Source: Leishmania infantum JPCM5
Lineage: Eukaryota; Euglenozoa; Kinetoplastea; Trypanosomatida; Trypanosomatidae
Direction of reading: 5' to 3'
DNA: 64,000 nucleotides
Assembly (NCBI RefSeq): GCF_000002875.2
Contig: NC_009396.2
Span: 317,501 to 381,500 of the forward strand
Position numbers and translations under genes: made by a program. The stretch's first letter is position 1; each line of letters begins with the position of its first letter. Below, piece by piece: positions 51,735-62,274 of this stretch. Under the pieces are notes generated by a model. That model made no database searches. It saw only the letters and a program-made list of their open reading frames with translations, and had not been told where the DNA came from.

Positions 51735-54119
51735 GAGGGAAATGCTCCCGCAGACAGGATGCGACTCTCTCTGCGCAAAGAGCCGTTGCAGGCCGCATGT
51801 ACGGCCAGTTCTTTGTGTCCCCCCCTCTCTCTCGTCGCGACGGTGATGTGGACGACGTCGCTGCGCAGTTTGCCCCGTGCCTCTGTTCTTCGGTCTTGAG
51901 TGCACGAGAGCCCTGCAAGTGTCCAAGGGGCGGCATGTGCATCTGAAGCTCTCCCTCTCGCTCGTGTATTTGTGTTGAGTAGCGCTACGCGCCTCTGCGT
52001 ACGTGTCTCAGCGGCATATACGCGCGTGTGTGTGTGTGGATCGAATAGGCGTGCGCGTGTGTGCGCCGGCGCGTGAGAGAGACAGGATGGGGCGAGGGAA
52101 GCGAAGGGGGGCCGCATATAGGGTCCATCCTCAAAACCAGTCCACGCACACGCGCAGGCGTCGCAGAGAAAGGCGGCGCCAACAAAAAAAATTAAAACAC
52201 TGAAGTAGTTAGTAGTACGATGGAGAGAGCGATAGAGACGGCGAAGTTGTGCTCGTGTGTGCGGTAGAGCGAGAGAAAGTGAGGAGAGGGGGTTGGGTAT
52301 ATACTCAACGGGTACGCACGGCGCACACGTGCGCATTCGTACAAAAAGAGGGTCCACTCTAACGATGTCTGTGAGCCCCTGTATGTGCATATGCATACGT
52401 CTAGATACATATATATGTGTATGTGTATATGTATGTATGTATGTGCGTGTGTGTGTGTATTAGCGTGCCTGCGTGCGTGTCACGCCTTCTCTTCCAAACT
52501 CTCTCCAGCTCTCTCTCTCCTGTACTGATCTAGTAGTGTGGTGAAGGAAGCCGAACAGGGAACGAAAAGTTTTTTTTTTACGAGAAGACCCATTAACGAG
52601 AGAGAGAGAGGGAGGGAGGGAGGGGGCGGAGGGAGGTAGTATGCGCTGTCTGCAAAGTCGGGGCGCTCCCTCCCTTTGCGTCCGTACCTGGGCGCTCTTC
52701 TCATGCTTCTGACTCTTTTTTTTTCGTTTGAGAAGATGCCCTCGCGTGCGTTTGCGTCCGGGAGCATAGCGCCGTTCCGTCATCTCGCGATATTGCATCT
52801 TGCCTCGACCTTGTTCCTCCTCTTCTCTGCGTTGTACTGTCGGCTGGCGCTATCGTGCGTTCCGCGGCTGTGTGGGCTCGCTTTTTTGTCTTTCCGTCTT
52901 CGTTTTCCTTTTGCTCCCCCCCAGTCGTCACCGTGCGACGACGACGATGATCATTGTCTTCACAATCATCATCTCATCAGCGTCGTCGTCGTTGTGGTTT
53001 TTGTCTCTCCTCTTCGTGGCCCCGTTGTCAGTGCGTGCGCATGCATGCAGCGAAGAGCGGAGGGGAGAGGGGAGAGCGGGGGGAGGGCGGCGGCGGCGGC
53101 ACAGGAGAGCGATGCGTCTCTTCGACATTAAGCAGTGTTCCTCCCTCCGATCCTCCTCCTTGCTTCCTTCCTTCCCGGTTCTCTTCCTGTTCCGTGTTTG
53201 TTTGCTCGGTGCTCTTTCTCGCATGGCATTTCGAGCGTAACAATAAGAGCCGAGCATTTTCAAAAGGGCAGCGCACATGTTGCACACGCAGATGCGATGC
53301 GATACATGTATGTGTGTGCGGTGGTCGTTAGCGAGACAGGAGGGCAAGAGAGAGGGGCTCGGGGAACATATCGTCCACATGCGCCGTGTGTTTGCCGCTG
53401 GCAAGATGGCGAACTCACGGGAACTTGCTGGTGCACATGAGGGCGGCGTTCACCCTGCACTTATGCGGTGACTCGCCTTCCCCACCCTCTCCTACTCTCT
53501 TTTCTGCCCATCTCACGCACAGGCTCTCTGGCGTGCCTCGGTTTCAATTGGTACTTGCTGGCGTCAAGGGCGCGAGCGTGTAGGATGAGGCGCACATATA
53601 TAGCTGTACGTCTTCGCGTATCCTATGTTTTGACGCCCAAGCCTGTCTCTCCTCTCTGACTCCTCTTCATCCTCCATCGATGTCTCTGTCTTTGAGGCGC
53701 TCTCGGTTTCTCTCCCACACGGGCTGTCGCTGCGCCCGCACGCTGGCGCAGCAACTCTGGCTGGGATAGGACGAAGCAGGCACCATTCATCCTTGATTGT
53801 GCCGGATCACGTGTGCGTGAGAGGGCGTCGTCCGCGTAGACACACAGCGGCGCGTTCTTAATGCTTGTTCGAGAGAGCCGACTTGCACGAACGCCACAAG
53901 CAAACAAACAGCAACAAGAACGGGCACGCTGCGGGTGGGAGCCGTGTTCCTCGCATGCACATGTTATTGATCAGAGTGCAGGACGTCGTTGACTAACACG
54001 CACCCAATAAAACAAAAAAGAAAAAAAAGCGGACGACGACTCAGCACCGGCGTTACCGACGCTTCGCGCTCTCGCCTCGCCTGGTTGCCGCTGATACGTG
54101 AACGCGGCAAGCCACACGA
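51735..54119. other. Intergenic spacer (2.4 kb) upstream of BBS5
   Basis: It contains a TA/TG microsatellite at 52408-52460, (GA)n followed by (GGGA)n purine runs at 52598-52625, poly-T at 52568-52579 and a pyrimidine tract at 53644-53692 with AG at 53694-53695 as a possible BBS5 acceptor. No gene is supported; frames on both strands are low-complexity. Confidence 0.65.
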
Positions 54120-55418
54120 ATGCGAAAGCGCCGCGGCGGCGGGGCGTCGTCCCCGTCAGGGACGGGCAGGGGCATCACGAAGGCGTTCGCCTTCTGGCAA
54201 GACCGCGAAATTCACTTTGACGCCGCAGCGCCGGTGCTGAGGCTGCGCGAGAACACCGAGCACGTCTACGCCACCTTCGATGATGTCGAAGACACGAAGG
54301 GCAACAACGGATGTCCCGGTACGCTGCTGGTGACAAATCTGCGGCTGATCTGGCGGTGCAAGCAGCGGCCAAACGTGAACCTCAGCATCGGTTACTACTG
54401 CGTGCATAAGCTTACAGTGCAGGAGGCGGAGTCGAAACTGGCCGGCAGAATGACGGAGTGCATCACGCTTGGTGCCAAGTGCGGCGCTAGCCGCTTCCAA
54501 TTTATCTTTTCTGTGGCACACAACGCCGGTGGCATTGGCAGCAGCTCGGCTGCGAGCGTGAGCACGAGCGGCGGCGCCGTTGCTCAAAGAGACCGTGAGA
54601 ACCGCTCTCGCCGGCGGCCAAGCAATAGCACAGGAGACCACCAACGTCTGTACGCCACCATTCGCGCTGTCTGGAACGCGTACGAGAGCACGCGAGTGTA
54701 CCGTGAGCTCCGCGTGCGTAGCGCGGTGGTGCAGCACGGTAACCTTATCCTCCTCGACGGCGAGAACGTCATTTCCCGCACCAGCGGCGTAAGCAGCGTC
54801 AGCAAGGACGAAGGCCACCTCGGCACCTTCATCGTGACGAATATCCGCGTCGTGTGGTTTGCGGCGGCAGAGTTCTTTAACGTGTCCGTGCCGTATCTTC
54901 AGTTCGTCGGCCTGCGCTCACAGATGAGCAAGTTCGGGCAGGCGCTGGTGATCGAGACGTCCAGCTACGCCGGCAACTTTGTGCTGGGCTTCCGTGTTGA
55001 CCCGGAGGAGAAACTGAATGAGATGTACGCGGAAATCAGCACGCTGTGGCGCACCTGGACGGCGCGGCCGCTGCTCGGCATGAAGGTGGAGCTGCACGAC
55101 GACACCGGCAAAGTAATGGCGCCAGAGGCTCTCGGCGTGGGGGGAGGGGACGCCGGCGACAAGAGCGGGAGCGCAGAGCACCCTCACGGCGGCGGACTAC
55201 CCGGCGCCGCCAGCGACGCGCAGCATGAGCGGCAGATGGAGGGACAGAACGTTCTGCAGGAGGTCCCGACGGACGCGCTGGCGGCCTACTACGCGGGTGG
55301 TGGCCGGAAAGGAGAGGATCGGCGCCCCGTGTACGAGCCATCTATCGGCCTCGCCGTAGAGAAGCTGCGCAAGGGAACCACAATCCAAAGTCTCTGGGAC
55401 ACCTCTATATCGTCCTGA
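54120..55418 (+). CDS. BBS5: Bardet-Biedl syndrome 5 protein homologue (BBSome subunit)
   Basis: The product is 432 residues versus about 340 in animals. BBS5 is a phosphoinositide-binding subunit of the BBSome, the coat complex for membrane-protein traffic in cilia and flagella. Two tandem PH-like BBL5 domains are clear. The first has WQDREIHFD, then EDTKGNNGCPGTLLVTNLRL and NLSIGYYCVHKLT. The second has ENVISRTSGVSSVSKDEGHL, GTFIVTNIRVVWF, FNVSVPYLQFVGLRSQMSKF and the strongly conserved GFRVDPEEKLNEM. Extra length comes from a Ser/Gly/Arg-rich insert inside the first domain (about 54519-54645) and a C-terminal extension of about 90 residues. A basic N terminus (MRKRRGGG) precedes the first domain. 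Identity is secure from these motifs. Confidence 0.95.
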   Translation: MRKRRGGGASSPSGTGRGITKAFAFWQDREIHFDAAAPVLRLRENTEHVYATFDDVEDTKGNNGCPGTLLVTNLRLIWRCKQRPNVNLSIGYYCVHKLTVQEAESKLAGRMTECITLGAKCGASRFQFIFSVAHNAGGIGSSSAASVSTSGGAVAQRDRENRSRRRPSNSTGDHQRLYATIRAVWNAYESTRVYRELRVRSAVVQHGNLILLDGENVISRTSGVSSVSKDEGHLGTFIVTNIRVVWFAAAEFFNVSVPYLQFVGLRSQMSKFGQALVIETSSYAGNFVLGFRVDPEEKLNEMYAEISTLWRTWTARPLLGMKVELHDDTGKVMAPEALGVGGGDAGDKSGSAEHPHGGGLPGAASDAQHERQMEGQNVLQEVPTDALAAYYAGGGRKGEDRRPVYEPSIGLAVEKLRKGTTIQSLWDTSISS

Positions 55419-56588
55419 TATCGAAGGGCTCAGTGAAAGAGAGCGCCGTGCGAGCACACAACGCTCTCATGTGTGCTCGGCGCGTTCTCGAGCGACAGCA
55501 GCGCAGGCGGGCACCGACGCCTTTGCCGTGTTCAGGTGCGTCTGCCGATGGGGCTCGCCCTTCGCGTTGCGTTCGACAACGCCTACTCTGAATCTTCCTG
55601 TGTATCTCGTGCGTGTATGCTTATGTCTGCCTCCCTCGTGTGTCTCCCTTCGCCGCGCTCACCACATGGCGCACAGGACGACACGGGCGCAGCGCCACGA
55701 ACGCGCCAGCGCCCCACCCCTTTCCCTTTCACATGTTTGCCTTTGCCGGTCCTCTTTCTTTGTTTCATCGCTTCCGAAGATTGTCGTTGCTTCATGTGTG
55801 TATGTTTGTGCACGCGTGTGAGCGTTTGCACACCTTCTTTCTGGCGTATGTGTGCGTTCTTCAGCATAAGCTCACCGGCCCCCTCCCGCTCCTCCTTCCC
55901 ACAACCCAAAGGTTGGCCGCAACAGCTAATCAGGGGGTAGGCGCATCTGTTCTTCCTATACCTCTCGTCTGTGTGGGCGCCATGAGCGCGGCGACGCTGC
56001 TGACGACCAGTCGAACAGCTCGGGCACTTTGGGGATACGTGTACGTGCGGTAGGAAGCGATGCTGACGGTCATCATCTGTCTTGCGTCGCTCTCTCTGTC
56101 TCTTTCTCTATGGTTGCTTCTGAATGGCTCGTGTCCTGGCGGCTGCCGCCGCACCTCTTCACTGCGAGACACGCTGATACACACACACACACACACACAC
56201 GCTTGAATGCGGTTGTGCCAGCGAGCTCACGTACTCCCATCGTCTGCCGTAGACATTTTCTTCTGCATTGGACTTTTTCTTTTTCCTCTCCCTCCTCTCC
56301 CCAGCTCGGGCGCGGCTACACTGCAGGGAGGGGGTGGGGTGGGCGCAACGAGGTTCGGCAGCATGCGCTCATATGTGCGTGTCTTTACGGCATCAAGCGG
56401 ATCAGAAAGCAGCGAAAAACACACGACTAAAGCAACGGGCAGCAGAGGTGGGGGGGCGGCGTGTCGGCCGTACTTGCGCGCTCTCTTACCCACTCTCACG
56501 CTCACTTTACCTCTTCACAAGGACAGCCCCTGCCAGCTGGTTTACACGACCGTAAGTACCCACGCCAGCGCACGACACCGGCGCCAGC
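55419..56588. other. Intergenic spacer
   Basis: A (CA)n run lies at 56178-56200 and pyrimidine tracts at 56263-56300 and 56480-56518. Open frames such as 55473-55940 look like UTR translations. No gene is seen. Confidence 0.65.
56487..56521 (+). promoter_or_regulatory. Candidate spliced-leader acceptor for the small membrane protein gene
   Basis: TTACCCACTCTCACGCTCAC followed by TTTACCTCTTCACAAG places the first AG at 56520-56521, 67 bases before the ATG at 56589. Confidence 0.5.
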
Positions 56589-57083
56589 ATGCAGATCATA
56601 CTCAAGAGTCGCAATCGCTTCTTTGCGGTGGCTCTCTGGAGCGGCGCAACGACCGTGGTGATGTTCTGGCTGGTGCTGCGCCGCACGGGCTTCAACACCG
56701 CCTACAGCCGGTGCACCTACCTGGTAATGATGGGGGAGTACAAACAGCTGCTGGAGCCTGGCACATTCCCGAGCAACGATCGCCTTCCGCCCCACCTGCG
56801 ACTTGACAAGCCTTCTTACTTGGACTTGCGCGATACGGAGATTGCGCTGCCACCGGTGATTGATGTCAGCCTCTCGGACCGAGATCAGGTGAGGCAGTTG
56901 GAGGGTCAGCTGCCGTCGACGGAGCGGTCGGACCTGCATGTACACTTCGGGCCAATCAAATCACAGACGATCATCATGACGCCGAGCTCGAACGAACGGT
57001 ACGTGCGGCGTCGACTCGGGTTGTCTGAGAAGGATCGCAAGAATCTAGAAGCCGAGGGGCAGCAGGCCTTTGCGCAGGCGTGA
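56589..57083 (+). CDS. Small single-span membrane protein, conserved-looking hypothetical
   Basis: The product is 164 residues. A basic start (MQIILKSRNR) precedes one hydrophobic helix at about 11-30 (FFAVALWSGATTVVMFWLVL). The remainder is hydrophilic with Tyr, Pro and charged residues, ending in an Arg/Lys/Glu-rich helix (YVRRRLGLSEKDRKNLEAEG). A short N-terminal tail with positive residues on both sides of one anchor suggests a mitochondrial inner-membrane or ER-anchored protein, but the sequence does not decide. It sits between BBS5 and the LRR-coiled-coil gene on the same strand. Base composition is coding-like and the ATG follows a good acceptor, which supports it as real. I do not recognise the family. 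Confidence 0.7.
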   Translation: MQIILKSRNRFFAVALWSGATTVVMFWLVLRRTGFNTAYSRCTYLVMMGEYKQLLEPGTFPSNDRLPPHLRLDKPSYLDLRDTEIALPPVIDVSLSDRDQVRQLEGQLPSTERSDLHVHFGPIKSQTIIMTPSSNERYVRRRLGLSEKDRKNLEAEGQQAFAQA

Positions 57084-58062
57084 TCGTGATGCACAGGACT
57101 GGACCGTGCGTAGAAAAGGACACAGAAGGCCTGGAGAGAGGGGAGGGGAGGGGAGGACCGGCGATGGCCGCCACCATGCCGCTCTTCGCAGCATGTGGTG
57201 ACGTGCACAAGCTCACAGAGGGCGGGTCAAGTCCCTCTCATAACCTCAGTGCACTGAAGTAGGACTCACACCGCCCTCTCCCCTGACAGGAGAAGGGCTC
57301 CGCACAGGGAATCCGTGGGAGCGCTCAGCAGGTAACTTGTCCTCTCACTCGCTTCAGCGCTTCCCATTTCCATTTTTCGTTTGTCGCGCGTTATGCATCC
57401 TCACTGAGGGGGGGAGGGAGGAAGCGACGATGGCGGCTACGTGGACTGCCGTCTGATGGTGGACCAGCTGGCGTTGGCGACTCCACTCTTCCTCAACGGA
57501 CAGCTCTCGTTTCGTTGTCAATGGCGGAGGTTATGGATATATCTGTGTTTGTTGCCGACGCTGCACACGTGTGTTCGTGCTGGATCCTCTCGCTTTCCTA
57601 TGCTCCTCTCACTCTACCCCCCTTTTTTTTCGGTCTCCTCGTTCGTGGCGCTTCACCCATGATGGGATCTGGCGTGGTGGTGCGGTTGCGGTTGGAATGG
57701 TGTCTGCCCCGTGCCTGTGGTGCCTCGCGATTCGCATTCGCTCGAAGCCACCCGCCTACACCCACACCCACACACCGGCGGATATACACACCACATACGA
57801 CAACGTTGCTCGTGCTGTGTGTCGAGAGGAGCGGCGGATGCACTTGCTCTTTCCTTCCCTTTTTTTTGTATTTTCTGTGTAGCCGCTTCTCTGCTCTTGA
57901 GGGGTCTTTGCGGTCTGCGCGTGCGTGTGCAGACTTCCGTATTCAGACCGTGAGAGATTGCCACCGCCGCGACCGCACCCCTTCCCTCCCTTCCACTCCC
58001 AGCGCGCTCACACGCAGAAGAGTCAGCTCTTTTTTTCTTCTGGGCTCCTCTTGACCGGCAAG
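57084..58062. other. Intergenic spacer
   Basis: The first 350 bases are mixed-composition sequence, including a GGAGAGAGGGGAGGGGAGGG patch near 57133; the rest is pyrimidine-rich with poly-T and poly-C runs. No gene is supported. Confidence 0.6.
57846..57882 (+). promoter_or_regulatory. Candidate spliced-leader acceptor for the LRR gene
   Basis: GCTCTTTCCTTCCCTTTTTT followed by TTGTATTTTCTGTGTAG ends in an AG at 57881-57882, about 180 bases upstream of the ATG at 58063. Confidence 0.5.
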
Positions 58063-60615
58063 ATGTACGCGTCACTTGGGATATCGTCCGAGCAGGTGTA
58101 CGGCGACATGTACACGGCATGGCTGCGCGATACACATGAGAAGAACACACCAGAAGTGAAGCGGCTTTACACGACCACAATCGAGAATGGATTCGGTGAT
58201 CAGAAAATCTTGCTGCGCCGGCAGCGGCTCGGCGCCAACTTCATCAGCAGCCTTGCCCCGTTGCTACACCAGTGCTCGTTGGTGAAGCTTGACCTCCATG
58301 GCAACATGTTGCGCGATGTCGGGTGTGAGATGCTTATTCATGTGTTGCGGGATGCGCCACAGCTGACGTATCTTGACCTAGGGGCAAACGCCATCGGCTG
58401 CTCTTCGGTCGTGGCGAGCGGCATCAGCGGCGGCGGCGGCGGCAAGGTTTTTAAGGGCAAAGGTAGTGGTAGAGGCAGCCCAGCTGGCACCCTTGCCTCT
58501 CGCAGGGGTGGAGCGGGGAGTAGTGGCGGCGCGGGTGGTAGTGGCGCTCGTGTCAGCAGTAGCTATCTCAACGCCATGCAGGGTCTCGGCAACGCTATCG
58601 CTCAGCACAAACGTCTGGCGGTGCTCATCCTCGGCTCTGAAAGGGAGGAGGCCTATGCGAATCAGATTGAGGCCATCGGTGCCATGCTGCTGCTCGAAGG
58701 CTGCGTGCTGAGCCGCACGCTGAAGCGGCTCGATCTAAGCGGCAACCCCTTTGCTATGGACGGCGACACTCCGTCTGCTGGCGCGGTGCCGGGGTCCCTT
58801 GCAGCGATTGGAGGCGCTGCTGCCGGCACCCGCGTCGGTAGTGCGTCGACACCAGGAATGGACACGGCTGCAGCAAGGGGCGGCGGCGCTTATGGGATGC
58901 GTTCTGCCCCGCGCACTCCGGTGCAGCTAATCGCCCAGCTTCTGCGGACGTCTGTGACGCTCACACATTTGACGCTGCAATCGGTGTGCCTCACCGATGG
59001 CGGGGCTGCACACCTCTTTGAGGCCGCTGGCGCCAGCCGCACACTCCAGCATCTCAACCTAAGCGCTAACGGCCTCTCCTCTCGTGTCGCTGATGAGGCC
59101 GGCAGACTACTGCAGCAGCGCACCGCGGTCGCGCGTGGTGGCGCCTTGGGCTGCACGCTGCATTCGTTAGTGCTGGCACACAACGATCTGTGGGACAACG
59201 GCGCCGCAGCGGCACAGGCGCATCGAGGCAGCTTGGGCATCGGCGCCGCCGCTGCGGCCCGGCCGGCGACGTGTGATGGCATCGGGCTACACAACCGTGC
59301 GCAGAGTACGACGGCGATGACCTTGACGCCAACGTCGTCGCCGTCGAAGTTTGTCGACCGCACGCGCGCCTTGCGGGATGGCACTCACGGCGAAACTGAC
59401 GATGCTTCTCAGTCGGGATATCACTCTCAGCAGCAGCAGCAGCAGCGCGACCCCTCTCCAGGGATCGTCCTCCTGCTCGCTCTGAGCCACGATCAGTTCA
59501 TTACTACTCTCATTCTGGATGACTGCGTGATGGACGACACGGCGCTCTACACTCTCTGCCAGTCGCTCATGACAAACGCGATGCTCAAGGTACTCTCGAT
59601 GCGGCACAACAACCTCTCTCCCGATGGCGTTGTTCAGCTCGGCCGCTCCTTGTGCCGCCATCCCTGCCTAGAGCGGCTTCTCCTGTCCGGCAATGCAATC
59701 GAGGACGAGGGCGCCTGCGCCCTTGCCACGGCCCTTGGCCAGCCTGATGCGCCGTTGGTCGAGCTGGACCTCGTCAAGACGTGGCTGGGCGATCGCGGGC
59801 TGATTGCGATTGGCGTGGCGCTGCAGACCAACACTTCGCTGCGCGTGCTGCGCGTCTCGGACAACCACTTCACTCACAACGGCGGCGCCTCCTTCGCGGC
59901 GCTGCTGGAGAGCAACAGATACGTTGTGCAGTGTGAGTTGGGGGCGACAAGCGTGCCGCATCACATTTTGCTGCGGGTGGAGCGGACGACGGCGCGCAAC
60001 TGCACCCGCGCCGCAAACGCAGACGCTGACGCGCTCAAGGCGGAGGTGGTGCGCCTCCACTACCAGAAGTATAAGCTGTCAGAGGCGCACCTGGAGCTGG
60101 AGGCGCTGCGAGAGAACAACACCGAGGTGAAGCGCACCATCGAGAACTTCGACCTGCAGACCAAGCAGGACCACAGCGACTTCCTGAAGCGCATTCGCGA
60201 ACTCGAGGAGCACATCGAGAATGCAAAGCAGCAGGAGGCGCGATATACGGAGCAGAAGGCGAAACTGGAGGCAGACCTGACCAAGGCGGAGCGAGCCCAC
60301 GAGGTGGATATGACCTACATGGCGGAGCGGCTCTCCGTCGAAGTCGGTCTGCGCGAGAAGGCCGAGGCGGAACTTCAACAACGGCAACGGGAGCTGACTT
60401 ACTGGCAAGAAAAAGGGCCGGAGAGGGAGGCGCAGAAGCGGGAGCAGCTCGCGGCGCTGAAGGCGGATCAAGAGGCGTGGTCCTCGCAGCGCAAGGCGTA
60501 CCGCGATCGCACGGCCGAGCTCCAGCAGCAGGTTTCCACGCTCGAGGCGGCTGCGGCGACCGCGGGCGCGTCAAGAGGTATGCCCAAGAGGCGCAAGAAG
60601 TCCACAATGGTGTGA
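58063..60615 (+). CDS. Leucine-rich-repeat protein with C-terminal coiled coil (LRRC45-like architecture)
   Basis: The product is 850 residues from the first in-frame ATG; the frame is open upstream to 57925 only with non-ATG codons. LRRs of the ribonuclease-inhibitor type are scattered over about 60-625: LVKLDLHGNMLRDVGCEMLI, LTYLDLGANAIG, LKRLDLSGNPF, LQHLNLSANGL, LKVLSMRHNNLSPDGVVQLG, LERLLLSGNAIEDEGA and LRVLRVSDNHFTHNG. Gly/Ser/Ala-rich insertions interrupt the array (about 120-165 and 235-285). A continuous coiled coil fills about 650-835 (VKRTIENFDLQTKQDHSDF), followed by a basic tail PKRRKKSTMV. LRR followed by coiled coil is the layout of LRRC45, a centriolar linker and ciliogenesis protein in animals. 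A flagellar or basal-body role is an inference from architecture and not a homology result. Confidence 0.85.
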   Translation: MYASLGISSEQVYGDMYTAWLRDTHEKNTPEVKRLYTTTIENGFGDQKILLRRQRLGANFISSLAPLLHQCSLVKLDLHGNMLRDVGCEMLIHVLRDAPQLTYLDLGANAIGCSSVVASGISGGGGGKVFKGKGSGRGSPAGTLASRRGGAGSSGGAGGSGARVSSSYLNAMQGLGNAIAQHKRLAVLILGSEREEAYANQIEAIGAMLLLEGCVLSRTLKRLDLSGNPFAMDGDTPSAGAVPGSLAAIGGAAAGTRVGSASTPGMDTAAARGGGAYGMRSAPRTPVQLIAQLLRTSVTLTHLTLQSVCLTDGGAAHLFEAAGASRTLQHLNLSANGLSSRVADEAGRLLQQRTAVARGGALGCTLHSLVLAHNDLWDNGAAAAQAHRGSLGIGAAAAARPATCDGIGLHNRAQSTTAMTLTPTSSPSKFVDRTRALRDGTHGETDDASQSGYHSQQQQQQRDPSPGIVLLLALSHDQFITTLILDDCVMDDTALYTLCQSLMTNAMLKVLSMRHNNLSPDGVVQLGRSLCRHPCLERLLLSGNAIEDEGACALATALGQPDAPLVELDLVKTWLGDRGLIAIGVALQTNTSLRVLRVSDNHFTHNGGASFAALLESNRYVVQCELGATSVPHHILLRVERTTARNCTRAANADADALKAEVVRLHYQKYKLSEAHLELEALRENNTEVKRTIENFDLQTKQDHSDFLKRIRELEEHIENAKQQEARYTEQKAKLEADLTKAERAHEVDMTYMAERLSVEVGLREKAEAELQQRQRELTYWQEKGPEREAQKREQLAALKADQEAWSSQRKAYRDRTAELQQQVSTLEAAAATAGASRGMPKRRKKSTMV

Positions 60616-61947
60616 GGGAAGCCAGTGTGCTGGTGCGATCTTGCGCGTGTCGGCGATGGTGATGTTTGCTGAGGGAGTTCGTTTGGGGTGCCTTCGGCTC
60701 CTCTTTGTATTTTCTACGATGTTTCGGTTTTTTTTTCCGAGGATTCTTTTTTTTTTCGGCTTCGCTACGCTCTCACACTCAATGTCCTTGCCTTGGGCTG
60801 TGCACCGCCTTCTCCTCCTCCTTCTCCCCCGCTGCGCTGGAGCTGGATGTGGTGTCGAAATGAATGGCGCGTTCAGCGCTCTGCACGGCACGTGCGCATC
60901 CCTCTCTTCGTTCGTGTCATGTAAACTAGGCATGTGTGTGTGTGTGTGCGTGCGTGCGTCTCTCTCTCTTCTTCCGAGCGTGATAGCAGACCTCTGACGC
61001 GCTTTCGCGGTTGAGAAGCGGGATGCCGACACCACCCGGTGTTCTTCGCTTCTTCCTCCACAGTTTTCTCACGCTCTTTTTTGTGTGACGCCGCAGAGCC
61101 ACCAACCCACCCGACTCCCGCCTCCCCACCTCGCTGCCGCAGTGGCAACCACAAAGGAAAGAATGCGCGAACACACGTGCAGGGAAGGGCCCTGGAACAG
61201 GGGGTGAGGAGGTGTGTGTGAAGATGGTGTCATGGGAAAGGCAGAGACAGGCAGTGGTGCGCGGAGGCCGCACAGCAACGGATCGCCGCGCGCGCGCTTT
61301 CCTCGTCTTCGCCACTTCCATTTGTGAGGGTGTGGAGAGGGGAGGGGAGGGGTTGACGGGCAGATCGACCTGCCAACTCTCTTTTCCCAAGCGCCCTTTC
61401 ATTCTGCGATCGAGCAGAGGCGAGTGGGGCTGTTGTGTGCGGGTGCACGCGCGCGCGCCTGCCTCTCCACCGTATCTCCCCTTGAGCGCGTTTGTCTGCT
61501 TGATGCGGACGCTTGTCTCTCTCTCTCCCTCTCTCTACTTCCACATGAGCTGCCGCACACCCTCCAAGATATCTGCCTCCTTCCACCCGCCCTTCTCTCC
61601 AACCCTCACTCTTCCGTCTGTCGTTCTCATTCCACACTGGCATTGCATCCCCTCCCACCCCCCTTCACCACCACCATATGCATACACATGCGCGCACATG
61701 ATGGATCCCCGAACTCCTGATCTCCCTTTTTCGTTTTTCGCTTGTTGTGATTATATATGTCCACCCACCCGCGGCGCCCACTTTCTGCCGCAACCGCTCC
61801 TCTCCTTCTCAGCTCTTTCCTTCAGCACATTCTCATTTCTCTCTGCGGTGCTTGCCGTATTACTACGCTGCTTCTGTGCTCGAACCTCCTCTTCACCTGC
61901 TGCTGCTGCGACACCTGCGCTACCCCCTCCCCCCAACTGTCTCAACC
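60616..61947. other. Intergenic spacer
   Basis: It contains poly-T tracts near 60728-60757, TG runs near 60933-60948, (TC)n tracts near 61516-61535 and pyrimidine-rich sequence throughout the last 500 bases. No gene is supported. Confidence 0.65.
61794..61812 (+). promoter_or_regulatory. Candidate spliced-leader acceptor for the first DUF962 gene
   Basis: CGCTCCTCTCCTTCTCAG ends with an AG at 61811-61812. It would leave a 5' UTR of about 135 bases before the ATG at 61948. Confidence 0.4.
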
Positions 61948-62274
61948 ATGGTCAACCTTAGCGCCAAGTTTCAAATCTCGGCTTCCAACCACAAGGAGTT
62001 CTACATCTACTACCTGGCGAAGCACTCAAAGCAGTGGACGCGTCGCATGCATCTCATCGGCACCGCGGTCGGTGTCGTTGGCGCGGCTGTGTCGGCGGTG
62101 CGCATGGACGTTATCGGCGCCACTGTGAGCACCGCTGTTGGTGTGGCGATTTGCTGGGCTGGTGATACAGTGGTGGAGCAGACACAGCCGACCACCTTTA
62201 AGAACCCCATCTGGTCGGTCATGTCTAACTTCAAGATGGTCGCATCGATGCTGAAGGGTGACATGAGCATCTAG
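61948..62274 (+). CDS. DUF962 / Mpo1-like small membrane protein, copy 1
   Basis: The product is 108 residues from the ATG at 61948. It belongs to DUF962, whose yeast member Mpo1 is an iron-dependent dioxygenase in phytosphingosine alpha-oxidation at the ER. Family landmarks are FYIYYLAKHSKQWTRRMHLI (about 20-40), two short hydrophobic hairpins, and EQTQPTTFKNPIWSVMS, equivalent to the E-x-x-x-P-A-x-F-x-x-P motif. The first His-rich region (KHS...MHLIGT) is retained. The position normally occupied by His in the G-H-F/G-x-x-E motif is Asp (WAGDTVVEQ). The gene lies 590 bases before a second copy of identical length, so this is a tandem duplication. Enzymatic activity is unproven. Confidence 0.85.
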   Translation: MVNLSAKFQISASNHKEFYIYYLAKHSKQWTRRMHLIGTAVGVVGAAVSAVRMDVIGATVSTAVGVAICWAGDTVVEQTQPTTFKNPIWSVMSNFKMVASMLKGDMSI

